Shown: positions 43,566 to 52,345 of the stretch, piece after piece | How positions within the stretch are numbered: the stretch's first letter is position 1 | How the letters are laid out: each line of letters begins with the position of its first letter | Origin: JAJDTQ01 sp963422385 | GTDB taxonomy: Bacteria; Desulfobacterota; Binatia; UBA9968; JAJDTQ01 | Direction of reading: 5' to 3' | DNA: 64,000 bases | Assembly (NCBI GenBank): GCA_963422385.1 | Contig: OY729432.1 | Coordinates: 3,162,001-3,226,000, forward strand | The notes under the pieces: model-generated | The model's database searches: none | What the model saw: only the letters and a program-made list of their open reading frames with translations | Told to the model about the DNA's origin: nothing | Program-made: the position numbers and the translations under genes

Positions 43566-44756
43566 CTACAGCTTCGCGGCAGTCCTGAGGCTGGCGATCA
43601 TCGAGATCCGGAGCAGGTACTCGTAGGATTTCTTCGGGTCCGCGGCGGTCTCGCGCATGGTACGGCGAAACTGCTGCTGCCGTGCCGGGTCGCGGGCTTC
43701 CAGGTTCAGCTTGTTGCTGGTGGAGTGGACGTTGGCGTATTCCAGCGCGATGGGCCGGCGCTGTCGATGGTAGCCGTCGAGCTCCGAGGCCGGCGCCTCT
43801 TCGCGCCACACTCGCACGAGCCTGTCCGCCAGATTGTAGCCGTCGTGGATGCCGCCGTTCATGCCCATGCCGCCCAGGGGATTGTTGATGTGGGCCGCGT
43901 CGCCGGCGAGGAATGCGCGCCCCCGGCGGTAGCGCTCGGCCACCCGCTGGTGCACCGGGTAGAGCGTTCTGTGCCGGACCGGGTAGGGCTGCCCGGTCGG
44001 AAGCACCCGCTGGAGTCGTCGCTCGACGCTGGCGTCGCTCAGCACCGAGGCGTCGCTCTCTTCCGGCCGGGTAGGAAACATCGCCCGCCAGAGTCCCGGG
44101 ACCCGCAGCAGGAAGAACCACTCCTCCGGATCGGCGAAGTAGCTCACCGGCGCGAGCCCGGCAAGGTGGTCCTCGAACGGGAAGGGCGTGCTCACCACCA
44201 GGAACCGCTCCGGCCACGTGAACCCGTCGAAGGGGATGTCCAGGGACTTCCGTACGTTGCTGCGGCCGCCGTCGGCGCCCACCAGGAAACGGCCACGGAA
44301 GCGCCGGGTGGCGCGGCCTTGCGCCACCACCGCGGTGACGGACGTGGCGGCTTCTTCCACACCGGTCACCGCGCTGGAGAAGAGCACCTTGGCGCCGGGC
44401 AGGTCCGCAAGCTTCTCGTACAACAGCCGGTTGAGCTTGAACTGCTCGCACTGAAGCCGGTACGGGTGCGCCGTGACGTCGGCGATCTGTCCGAAGTCGA
44501 ACTCCGCGATGCAGCCCGCGCGCTCGCGGTACTGGATGGTGGGGGCCTTGATCCCCATGGCCAGGAAGGCTTCCAGCACCCCGGTCGGCGCCAGCATGTC
44601 AAGGGTGGGCGGGTGGAAGGTGGAGGCTCGCAGGGTCTCCGGCAGCGCCGGCTCCGCCTCCAGCACGGTCACCGGCACCTCATGTCGAGCCAAGTGCAGC
44701 GCCACCACGAGCCCCACGGGTCCGGCTCCCGCCACCAGCACGCGATCGGCGTTCAT
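43566..44756 (-). CDS. FAD-dependent aromatic hydroxylase-type monooxygenase
   Basis: This 396-residue group A flavin monooxygenase has GAGPVGLVVALHLARHEVPV (FAD Rossmann), GADGGRSNVRKSL (DG motif) and FLAGDAAHINNPLGGMGMN (GD motif). It resembles PheA/TfdB and polyketide-tailoring hydroxylases. It is shorter than phenol hydroxylases because the C-terminal thioredoxin-like domain is absent. It lies 33 bp upstream of no gene on its strand; its own upstream neighbour is an LLM oxidoreductase ending 34 bp before it. Confidence 0.9.
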   Translation of the reverse strand: MNADRVLVAGAGPVGLVVALHLARHEVPVTVLEAEPALPETLRASTFHPPTLDMLAPTGVLEAFLAMGIKAPTIQYRERAGCIAEFDFGQIADVTAHPYRLQCEQFKLNRLLYEKLADLPGAKVLFSSAVTGVEEAATSVTAVVAQGRATRRFRGRFLVGADGGRSNVRKSLDIPFDGFTWPERFLVVSTPFPFEDHLAGLAPVSYFADPEEWFFLLRVPGLWRAMFPTRPEESDASVLSDASVERRLQRVLPTGQPYPVRHRTLYPVHQRVAERYRRGRAFLAGDAAHINNPLGGMGMNGGIHDGYNLADRLVRVWREEAPASELDGYHRQRRPIALEYANVHSTSNKLNLEARDPARQQQFRRTMRETAADPKKSYEYLLRISMIASLRTAAKL

Positions 44757-44789
44757 GTCACCCGGTACGGGACACCCGGTTGCTTCCGT

Positions 44790-45749
44790 TTACCGGAAGT
44801 GCGGCATGACGTGCTCGCTGCAGACGTCGAGGTGCTGGAACTGGTCCCTGGCGGCGAAACGGACGATAAAGGTCTGTATCCCCGCTTCCGCGTATTCGTT
44901 GATGAAGTCGATCACTTCGTTTGTGCCGCCCGCCTTGACCACGAGTTGCGCGGAGACCTCTTCGTAGGTCTTGTGATAGTAGGCCTCCAGGAACGCGCCG
45001 CCCTCCCTGCGGGCCTTGTCGGCGTCCGGGTCCATGTGGATGGTGAGGTACAGGCAGCGGTGGATGTCGTCGGGGTTGCGCCCGGCGTCGCTGGCGAAGT
45101 CTTCGAGCTTCTTTCGGGATTCCCTGAACACCGGGAGCGAGGGGATGTTGGTGATCCAGGCATCGCCGTGGAGGGCGGCCCGCTTGAGTCCGCTGTCCAC
45201 GTCGTTGCTCGACACCCATAGAGGGATTCCGGGCCGCTGCACCGGCTTGGGCAGCAGCGAGAGATTCTCGATGGTGTAATACCTGTTGGCGTGGGTGACG
45301 TCGTCCTCTGCCCACAGAAGCTTCATGATCTTGAGCACCTGGCTGAGACGTCCCGCCTTTTGGTTGAAGGGAACGCCGCAGGCCGTGTACTCCTCCTCGA
45401 ACATCTTGTCGTTGCGGGACACGCCCACTCCCACCACCAGGCGCCCGCGGCACAACACGTCGACGCTGGCCAGGGCCTGGGCCAGCACCACCGGGTTGCG
45501 CATGGCCGCCAGCAGCACCGCGGTGCCGATCCTGACCCGCTCGGTCTTCACCGCCAGCGCTCCCAAGGTGCTGATGACCTCCAGCCGCGACTTGGCGGTG
45601 ACGCTGTCGCCGATCCACACCGAGTCGTACCCGGCCTTCTCGACCGCGTCGGCCAGGTTGAAGACGGGGCTGAGGTCCGGGACCGCGGTCCTGGCCAGAA
45701 TGACTCCGCGTGTGGGTAGCAGGATGCCGAAGCTGAGCTTTTGGGTCAT
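44790..45749 (-). CDS. LLM-class flavin-dependent oxidoreductase
   Basis: This 319-residue luciferase-like protein contains ERVRIGTAVLLAAMRNPVVL, CRGRLVVGVGVSRNDKMFEE and IPLWVSSNDVDSGLKRAAL, the last being the flavin-phosphate region. It lies upstream of the aromatic hydroxylase on the same strand, so they are likely cotranscribed. Its own upstream neighbour is the VWA gene, 18 bp away on the same strand. Substrate and F420/FMN choice are unknown. Confidence 0.89.
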   Translation of the reverse strand: MTQKLSFGILLPTRGVILARTAVPDLSPVFNLADAVEKAGYDSVWIGDSVTAKSRLEVISTLGALAVKTERVRIGTAVLLAAMRNPVVLAQALASVDVLCRGRLVVGVGVSRNDKMFEEEYTACGVPFNQKAGRLSQVLKIMKLLWAEDDVTHANRYYTIENLSLLPKPVQRPGIPLWVSSNDVDSGLKRAALHGDAWITNIPSLPVFRESRKKLEDFASDAGRNPDDIHRCLYLTIHMDPDADKARREGGAFLEAYYHKTYEEVSAQLVVKAGGTNEVIDFINEYAEAGIQTFIVRFAARDQFQHLDVCSEHVMPHFR

Positions 45750-45767
45750 GTGTTTCTCCCGACGATG

Positions 45768-47348
45768 TCAGAATCGAATGAACAGTTCCTTTGTGCCCTC
45801 GCTGGTGAGTTGCGTGATGGTGGTGATCCGGTCGCTGAACTCTTTCAAGGCGCCAAGGGAGCTGGAGCCGATGTCGATGAGGATGGAGAACAGCGAGAAG
45901 CCCAGCCGGTCCTTTCCCTTGCGGAAGCGCTCCGACCACTCCGCCGAAACCTGACACTCCCCATCCGTGATGAAAACGATGTCCCCTTTTTTATATCGTG
46001 ATTTCTTCAGGCACTCCAGGGCGGCGTCCAGCGGCGTCTCGAAGTCCGTCCCGCCTCCGGGGAAGTGTTCCGCGAGATCCATGAGCTTGTCCGGCGCCAC
46101 GTCGTTGCCTCGGCGGGTGGTCAGGTCCAGGACGTGCAGGGCGGTGTCCCTGGAGGAAAAGCAGATGGAGCGGAACGGCCGGCGCCGGCGGCGTGCAAGT
46201 TCCAGCAGGGTCAGGGTGACGGCCTTGGACCAGATCTCCTTGTCGCCTGCCATGGAGGAACTGCCGTCCAGGCACACCACCACCGGACCCTTGCGTTTCT
46301 CCTCCATGCCCCGGAGGGTGTACTGCAACAGCTCGTTCTCCAGCAGTCGGCGTTGAAAGTCCCGGTGCAGCAACGGGTGGTGCAGCGTCACCAGCTCCTG
46401 CGGCAGCAGGTGCTCCAGGGCGCCTCCCTGCTCCACCGAATGGAGCTCCTCGTTGGCCCGCTCGAAGGTGTGCTTGCGCAACGCCAGGGCGTGGGTCTTC
46501 ATCCTGCCCACCATGCGGATGAGCTTCTTGAGCTTGTCGTTGCCGGCCAGCCGCCGGCCCAGCTCGAGCCGCCGGTCGGCGGGGAGGCGTCCTCCCGACC
46601 CCACGGCGCTGCCCCAGCGTTCCGCTTCCTCCACGGCTTCGTCGAGCTGCCGGGCGGCGCGAATGGCCGAGGCCCGCACCCGTGCCCGGGCCTCGCTCCC
46701 GACCCGGTCCAGATCCTCCGTCAACTGCCGCTGCTTTTGCCGGATGGAGGCCGCGTCACCCCGGAGCCTGCTCTTTAGCCGCTCCTCGATTTCGGCCAGC
46801 GCTTCCTCCTTGCCGGCGCCGTCCTCCTGCTCGCCCAGCTTGCCGGCGTGCTCCAGCATCTCCCTGGTCTTCTGGAAGTCCTCTTCCTGCTGCCGCAGCT
46901 TCCAGGTGTCCATCATGTCGTGGCGCGTCCACGGCTTCTCCGACTTGAGCATGGCCAGGAACCCTTCGCCCACCAGCAGCGTGCACAGGCCGGCCTTGCC
47001 CTCGTCCAGCAGGGTGATCTCCCTCAGGAGGCGGCCCACTTCGCCGTCGTGCAGCGCGGTCAGCAGGGTCCGGTTGATTGCCGCACTGGGCATCACGTCG
47101 GATTCGCCGGCGAAGACGACGTTGTACTTGAACAGCAGGCAGAAGACGTCCCGGAGGAGCGAGGGGAAGTGGGGGACGAAGGCCTGGCCGGCGCGCTCCA
47201 GCCCTTGCAGGGAGACGGCGTCCCGGCGAAGCTGCCCGTAAGCGTGCCGGTCGTAGCGATCGCTCTCGATCCAGTTGGTGTCGTCGGGCAGAGCGGGAGG
47301 CGCCGAGGCTTTCCGAGGGGCCTTCTTCTTCGGGGTCCGGCGGGCCAC
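45768..47348 (-). CDS. VWA-domain protein, ViaA-like
   Basis: This 526-residue protein has a long helical first part (about 330 residues, rich in Glu/Arg and coiled-coil-like) and a C-terminal von Willebrand A domain. The MIDAS residues are VVCLDGSSSMAGDK, then GGGTDFETPL and VFITDGEC. The layout matches ViaA, which works with the RavA ATPase. GTG at 47348 overlaps the stop of the ATPase gene (TAGTG), so the two are coupled. The E. coli pair helps load or protect respiratory complexes; the role here is inferred. Confidence 0.85.
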   Translation of the reverse strand: MARRTPKKKAPRKASAPPALPDDTNWIESDRYDRHAYGQLRRDAVSLQGLERAGQAFVPHFPSLLRDVFCLLFKYNVVFAGESDVMPSAAINRTLLTALHDGEVGRLLREITLLDEGKAGLCTLLVGEGFLAMLKSEKPWTRHDMMDTWKLRQQEEDFQKTREMLEHAGKLGEQEDGAGKEEALAEIEERLKSRLRGDAASIRQKQRQLTEDLDRVGSEARARVRASAIRAARQLDEAVEEAERWGSAVGSGGRLPADRRLELGRRLAGNDKLKKLIRMVGRMKTHALALRKHTFERANEELHSVEQGGALEHLLPQELVTLHHPLLHRDFQRRLLENELLQYTLRGMEEKRKGPVVVCLDGSSSMAGDKEIWSKAVTLTLLELARRRRRPFRSICFSSRDTALHVLDLTTRRGNDVAPDKLMDLAEHFPGGGTDFETPLDAALECLKKSRYKKGDIVFITDGECQVSAEWSERFRKGKDRLGFSLFSILIDIGSSSLGALKEFSDRITTITQLTSEGTKELFIRF

Positions 47349-48466
47349 TACAAGCCCTCCAGCAGGCGCTTCTGAAGGGTTTGGATCTCGTCCCGCACGC
47401 CCTCCACCCGACCCGGGGGACGGTCCGAGCCGGATGCCTTCTCGAGGAGCTGGTCGACCCGGGCGAGGATGTTGCGGAGCTTGGTATGCCCCTCGATGAG
47501 GGCTTGGGAGCGCAGCTCCCCGGTCTCCCACGGGCGTTGCACGTATTCCCCGATCTCCCGGGCCTGGTAGAGGAGCTCCTGCGCCTCCTGCTCGTAACCG
47601 AGCACGATCTCGCGGATGGTGGCGCCGACGTCAGCGCGTTCGGACGGCTCCCGCCACAGGACGTGTTCCAGGAAAAGGAGGCTCCGGTCCGAGACCTGCG
47701 TGTCGCCCGCCAGATACGAGTGCGCCTTCATCAGCGCCAGGGATTGACGGTAACGCCGGTCGGAGGCGACGATCTGTTTCTTGCCGAGCTGTCGGCGGAT
47801 CTCGGCCATGCTCCGATAGACGTGGGCCGGGACCGGCTGCGCGCCGGCCTCGCGCTGCATCTGGTTGAGGTCTTCGAGGGTGAGGCGGATTCGGGCTTTC
47901 CGCGCCGGCGCCTCGAGCATGCGCAGGAAGCGGTAGTCTTCCTGGATGTAGTCCACCACGAAGCGGAGCAGGAACCGGTCGTACAACGCCGTCAGCTCGT
48001 CGTCCTCGGGCAGCTCGTTGCTGGCGCCGAACAGGGTAATGAGCGGTACGTCGTGGACGTGCCGGCCGTTGTGGAACCGGCGCTCGTTGATGATGGACAG
48101 GATCGAGTTGAGGATCGAGGAGTTGGCCTTGAAGACCTCGTCCAGAAAGGCGATGTGGGCCTCGGGCAACTTGTAGGTAGTGACCCGCCGGTAGTCGTCC
48201 TGCTCCAGCCCCTTGAGGCTCACCGCGCCGAAGATCTCCTCCGGCGCGGTGAAACGGGTCAGCAGCCACTGGAAGTAGCTGGCGCCCTCGATACGGCGGC
48301 ACAGCTCGTCGGCCAGCATGGACTTGGCCGTGCCCGGCGGGCCGATGATCAGCAGATTCCGGGCCGAGAGCAGAGCCGCGAGGGCGCCGTCGATGAGCTC
48401 GCCGCGTTCCAGGAACGTCTGTCGCAACTCGTCCCGAAGCGCCAGCAGTTTTTCCTTGGAAGTCAT
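47348..48466 (-). CDS. MoxR-family AAA+ ATPase, RavA-like
   Basis: This 372-residue ATPase has Walker A GPPGTAKSML and Walker B IAFLDEVFKANSSILNSILS. The RavA-type phrases FQWLLTRFTAPEEIFGAVSL and LPEDDELTALYDRFLLRFVV are also present. A helical C-terminal arm follows, shorter than E. coli RavA's triple-barrel region. ATG 48466 is chosen; an ATG at 48517 would add 17 residues. The VWA partner follows with a 1-nt overlap. A kinase-BON gene is divergent. Confidence 0.88.
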   Translation of the reverse strand: MTSKEKLLALRDELRQTFLERGELIDGALAALLSARNLLIIGPPGTAKSMLADELCRRIEGASYFQWLLTRFTAPEEIFGAVSLKGLEQDDYRRVTTYKLPEAHIAFLDEVFKANSSILNSILSIINERRFHNGRHVHDVPLITLFGASNELPEDDELTALYDRFLLRFVVDYIQEDYRFLRMLEAPARKARIRLTLEDLNQMQREAGAQPVPAHVYRSMAEIRRQLGKKQIVASDRRYRQSLALMKAHSYLAGDTQVSDRSLLFLEHVLWREPSERADVGATIREIVLGYEQEAQELLYQAREIGEYVQRPWETGELRSQALIEGHTKLRNILARVDQLLEKASGSDRPPGRVEGVRDEIQTLQKRLLEGL

Positions 48467-48662
48467 GCGGGAAGCCCGTTGGATAGTGAACGTGTAACAA
48501 AAGCCGGTTTGCGGCACAACATCCGTGTCCGCGTCCGTGCAAAGGGTCTGAATCAGCCTGTTTTATCTTGCAACGTCATGCGAGACGGTTTAATTTGTTT
48601 GGCAGCGGGACAGGTCACGGCTTCGGCCGCGATTGACAACAGAGCCGACAGGAGGAAAGCCC

Positions 48663-49481
48663 ATGCCGATTATCACGATCATTCGTGGCGCCTTTGGCGC
48701 GGGTCCGGAGGTTGCCGAGCGGGTTGCCGAGGATTTGGGCTACTCGTGCGTGGACCGTGAGGTGCTGATCGAGGCGAGCAACCGCTACGGTATCCCCGAG
48801 GCCAAATACGAAGAGGTACTGGAATCGGGACCGCACTGGTGGGAGCGCTGGCGCGAGAGTCTCCGATTGTATCGCATTACGCTCCAGGCCGCCATGTGCG
48901 AAATGGCCCGCGACGGCGAGCTCGTATATCACGGCCACATGGGCCAGGAACTCCTGCCGGGTGTGAGCCACGCGCTCAAGGTGCTGCTGACGGCGCCGCT
49001 GGAGTACCAGGTGGAAAAGGTACGGGAGCGGGAAGGGCTCGACGAGGCCGGCGGCCGGCGTTACGTGGAAAACGTCAACAAGGCGCGGTCCCGGCGGATG
49101 GAAGCCGTCTTTGGCGCCGACTGGCGCGACCCGTCGCGCTACGACCTGGTTCTGAACGTCGGGCAGATGACCGTCGACACCGTGGCCCGGTTGATCGAGG
49201 ACGCGGCCCGGAGCGTCGAGTACCAGAAAACCCCGGAGTCCGAGCGGGCGTTTGTGGATTTGTCACTGACGTCGCGGGTTCAGGCGGCGCTGATCGTGTC
49301 GCCCAAGACGCGGAATCTGAACGTGCGTGTACGGGCGGCGGACGGAGTGGTGCACGTCTCCGGGATCCTGACCCAGCCCGCGTTGCAGGAGGAGATCATC
49401 TCGGTGGCCAGGGAGGTTCCGGGGACCGACACGGTGGAGACGGACTTCGAATCGCCGCCCGTGGAGTACATGTTCCCGTAG
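48663..49481 (+). CDS. Cytidylate kinase-like domain fused to a BON domain
   Basis: This 272-residue protein has a P-loop kinase fold of the cytidylate-kinase-like family (ITIIRGAFGAGPEVAERVAE; the P-loop is G-x-F-G-A-G-P, atypical because the Lys-Ser/Thr is missing). It continues with LVYHGHMGQELLPGV and FGADWRDPSRYDLVLNV. Residues 200-272 are a BON domain (NVRVRAADGVVHVSGILT), usually a lipid or surface-binding module. The true nucleotide target is unknown. It is divergent from the RavA-like gene. Confidence 0.78.
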   Translation: MPIITIIRGAFGAGPEVAERVAEDLGYSCVDREVLIEASNRYGIPEAKYEEVLESGPHWWERWRESLRLYRITLQAAMCEMARDGELVYHGHMGQELLPGVSHALKVLLTAPLEYQVEKVREREGLDEAGGRRYVENVNKARSRRMEAVFGADWRDPSRYDLVLNVGQMTVDTVARLIEDAARSVEYQKTPESERAFVDLSLTSRVQAALIVSPKTRNLNVRVRAADGVVHVSGILTQPALQEEIISVAREVPGTDTVETDFESPPVEYMFP

Positions 49482-49503
49482 CACGTTTGTCGGGAGGAAG
49501 CGA

Positions 49504-50475
49504 ATGGCACGGAAGAGCATTCTGGTGACCGGGGGTACCGGTCTTGTGGGCGCCTATGTGGTGGGGATGTTGCAGGAGCGCGGCGAGCGCCCGGTGATCT
49601 TCGACGTGGCGGTCAACGAGCGGTTGCTCAACGCGGTCGAAGTCGATCCGGCGTCGGTGGAAACGGTGCGCGGCGACATCCTCGACCTGCCGCAGCTCCT
49701 GAGTGCGGTTCGCGATCACGACGTGGGCCAGATCATCCATCTGGCGGCGTTCCTCGGCGAGGAAGTGCAGCGGCGCCCCTATACCGGCGTGCGCCTGAAT
49801 CTCATGGGCACCGTGAACGTGCTCGAGGCGGCGCGGCTGGAAAACGTGCCGCGGATCACCTTCCCCAGTTCCGGCACGGTCTATCTGGGCTCGCTGGGGG
49901 AGGGTCTTCGGAAGATCGACGAGACCATCCCGATCAATCCACCGTCGGTCTACGCCGCCACCAAGGGCGGCTCGGAGTTTCTCGGCAACACCTACTCCAG
50001 GATGTACGGGTTCGAGTTCGTGTGCGTCCGCTACGTGGGGGGGCTCTACGGCCCGTCGCCCACCACCATGAAGGCGACCCGTGAGCAGGGGATCCAGCAA
50101 ATGATCCGCGCCGCGCTGAAGGGTGAGGACGCCGCCATAAAATGGCCCTATGGACCCACGGAGATCCTCTACGGGAAGGACGCGGCCAAGGCGACCGTTC
50201 TCGCCGCGCTGAAGCCGAAGCACAAAGACCGGCTCTTCCACATCGGGTGCAGCGGCATGGTCAACGGCGACGACATCCTCGCGGAGCTGAAGAAGCAGTT
50301 CCCGGAGTCCAGGGTGACGTTGCAGAAGGGTAGCAATCCCATGGCCTATCCGGAGACCCGGATCCTGACCGATCTCTCTCGCGCGTCGGAGCAACTGGGC
50401 TTTGAGCCCGACTACCCCCTCGACAAGGCCCTGACGGACTACGCCGAGACCCTCCGGAAGCTTGAGGGCCTGTAA
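49504..50475 (+). CDS. NAD-dependent epimerase/dehydratase family protein
   Basis: This 323-residue extended SDR has VTGGTGLVGAYVVGML (Rossmann), IIHLAAFLGEEVQ, the active-site pair in VYAATKGGSE and RYVGGLYGPSP. It starts 22 bp after the kinase-BON gene, with GGGAGGAAG before the ATG. Sequence features are those of the broad NAD(P)-dependent epimerase group, so the substrate cannot be named. The MocA-like gene follows 78 bp later. Confidence 0.87.
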   Translation: MARKSILVTGGTGLVGAYVVGMLQERGERPVIFDVAVNERLLNAVEVDPASVETVRGDILDLPQLLSAVRDHDVGQIIHLAAFLGEEVQRRPYTGVRLNLMGTVNVLEAARLENVPRITFPSSGTVYLGSLGEGLRKIDETIPINPPSVYAATKGGSEFLGNTYSRMYGFEFVCVRYVGGLYGPSPTTMKATREQGIQQMIRAALKGEDAAIKWPYGPTEILYGKDAAKATVLAALKPKHKDRLFHIGCSGMVNGDDILAELKKQFPESRVTLQKGSNPMAYPETRILTDLSRASEQLGFEPDYPLDKALTDYAETLRKLEGL

Positions 50476-50553
50476 TTAGTGGTGGGCGCCGGGTTTATCG
50501 ACTGGTTGGCGTAGCCCGGCGCCAACATACTCTCCGAAAGGTTATCGCGAATC

Positions 50554-51141
50554 ATGGTCGTTGCCGTCGTCCTGGCCGCAGGTGCGTCCACCCGCATGGG
50601 AAGCCCCAAGGCGTTGCTGCCGGTGGAGGGCGTCCCGTTCATCGAACGCATCGTCCGCGCGCTGGAGCGGACCGGCGTGGACAGGACCCTGGCGGTCCTG
50701 GGCTACAACGCGGACGCCATGCGGCAGGCCATCGCCTATCTGGGAGTCGACACCGTGGTGAATCCGGACTACGCCCGGGGACAGCTCTCCTCCTTGCAGA
50801 CCGCCATCCGGGCGTTGGAAGGCGAGCCGGTGGAGGCGATCCTGGTGCATCTCGTGGATCACCCTTTCATCAAGGGCACCTTGGTGGACCGGCTGATCGA
50901 GCGTTTCCGGGCCGAGCGGAAGCTCATTGTGGTGCCCCGGTTTGCCGGCAGGCGCGGCCATCCGGTGCTGTTCTCCAGCAGGCTCTTTCCCGAGTTCCTG
51001 GCGGCGTCCCTGGAAACCGGTGCCAAGCCGGTGGTGCGGGGGCACCCCGAGGAGACCCTGGAGCTGGAAACCGGCGAGGAAGGTATCCTCATCGATATCG
51101 ACACGCCCGAGGAATACCGCAAACACGTAAGGAGCCGATAG
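50554..51141 (+). CDS. MobA-like nucleotidyltransferase (molybdenum cofactor cytidylyltransferase type)
   Basis: This 195-residue enzyme has the NTP-transferase signature VVLAAGASTRMGSPKALLPV at the start, LVHLVDHPFI (metal Asp) and the GRRGHPVLFSS strand. This is the MocA/MobA pattern that adds CMP or GMP to molybdopterin. Mo hydroxylases of the CoxL class need the MCD cofactor made by MocA, and this window holds several such subunits. The stop overlaps the next GTG start (TAGTG). Other small-molecule cytidylyltransferases are possible. Confidence 0.84.
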   Translation: MVVAVVLAAGASTRMGSPKALLPVEGVPFIERIVRALERTGVDRTLAVLGYNADAMRQAIAYLGVDTVVNPDYARGQLSSLQTAIRALEGEPVEAILVHLVDHPFIKGTLVDRLIERFRAERKLIVVPRFAGRRGHPVLFSSRLFPEFLAASLETGAKPVVRGHPEETLELETGEEGILIDIDTPEEYRKHVRSR

Positions 51142-52112
51142 TGTCCAGGTTGAACCTGAATTTCGCCTGCGGCAGCTACGATCTTCTGCGCCCGCTCTGG
51201 GAGAAGGTGGTGGAGCCCGCGGGCATCGATCTTAACGTGATCACCATGGCGTCGCCCGAGCGCCACGGCCGCATGCTGCGCCACGAAGAGTTCGACGCGT
51301 GCGAACTGTCGCTGGTGGGTTACCTGGTGGCCCATGACCAGGGCCGGGACTTCACCGCCATTCCCGCGTTCCCGCACCGGCGTTTCCGCCACGGCTACAT
51401 GGTCAAGCGCACCGGGTGCGGCATCGAAAAACCCTCCGACCTCAACGGCAAGCGGATCGGCCTGGATACGTTGCAGAACTCCGCGGGCCTGTGGATGCGC
51501 GGGATCCTGCAGGACTATTATGGTCTGGACCTGGCCACGGTGGAGTGGTGGTGCCAGGAAGAAGAGGACGTGCCGCTGGAGCCGGCTCCGTGGATGAAGA
51601 TTCACCGGGTGGCCGGAGGCCGGAACATCGACGAGATGCTGTGCGCGGGGGATCTCGATGGAGCGCTCTATCCCGAGGTTCTGCCGTCCATCCGGGCGGG
51701 CTCGGACAAGGTGGCGCTGCTGTTCCCGGACCCCAGGCAGGCGGAGGTCGAGTACTACGGCAAGAGCGGCATCTTTCCCATCATGCACACGGTGGTGATC
51801 AAGGACGAGATACTCGAGCGCGCCCCGTGGGTGGCGGTCAGTCTTCTTCAGGCCCTCCAGCGCTCCAAGGAGGTCTGTTACGAACGCATGCGGGATCCCC
51901 GGAGCCTTGCCCTGGTGTGGGCCAGGGAAGAGTTGCAGGAGCAGCATGCAATCTTCGGACCCGACCCTTGGCCCTACAGCCTGGATGCCAACCGGCCCGT
52001 GCTCGAGGCCGCGGTGCGCTACGAGTTTGAGCAAGGCATGATCAAGCACAAGCCCGCGGTAGAAGAGCTGTTTTTCCCGCCTTCCCTCCAGGAGATCCAG
52101 CACTACGTCTGA
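51141..52112 (+). CDS. 4,5-dihydroxyphthalate decarboxylase-like / substrate-binding-fold protein
   Basis: This 323-residue protein has the periplasmic-binding-protein type II fold without a signal peptide: FACGSYDLLRPLWEKVVEPA at the start, DLNGKRIGLDTLQNSAGLWM and SGIFPIMHTVVIKDEILE. This pattern belongs to the 4,5-dihydroxyphthalate decarboxylase group, close to NMT1/THI5 binding proteins. Absence of an export signal favours a cytoplasmic enzyme. The GTG start overlaps the MocA-like gene by one base, so it is in that operon. A paralogue lies convergently at 52.3-53.3 kb. Confidence 0.8.
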   Translation: MSRLNLNFACGSYDLLRPLWEKVVEPAGIDLNVITMASPERHGRMLRHEEFDACELSLVGYLVAHDQGRDFTAIPAFPHRRFRHGYMVKRTGCGIEKPSDLNGKRIGLDTLQNSAGLWMRGILQDYYGLDLATVEWWCQEEEDVPLEPAPWMKIHRVAGGRNIDEMLCAGDLDGALYPEVLPSIRAGSDKVALLFPDPRQAEVEYYGKSGIFPIMHTVVIKDEILERAPWVAVSLLQALQRSKEVCYERMRDPRSLALVWAREELQEQHAIFGPDPWPYSLDANRPVLEAAVRYEFEQGMIKHKPAVEELFFPPSLQEIQHYV

Positions 52113-52345
52113 AACCCGACGGCCGTTGGGGGTGACATGACGCGCCTGACGGTTTGTTGACGCCATCCACCGCGCCTGTGGAAAACCTGTTCACAGGCGC
52201 GCATTGAAGCCGGTTGGAAGCCCCGTGACAAGCCTGTTTTAACAACCTGCACAAAGTCCAATCACGGTTTCGCCCGTATTTTCAACTCCTTACCGCTGAT
52301 TGGGTCCTGGAAAGGGATGTGCGGTTCACGCCGGACGCAGACGGC

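Noticed and set aside
42504..45221. A 905-codon open frame on the plus strand
   Set aside because: It lies antisense across PhyH, the aromatic hydroxylase and an LLM gene, all with clear motifs. It is an effect of high GC, with no domain of its own.
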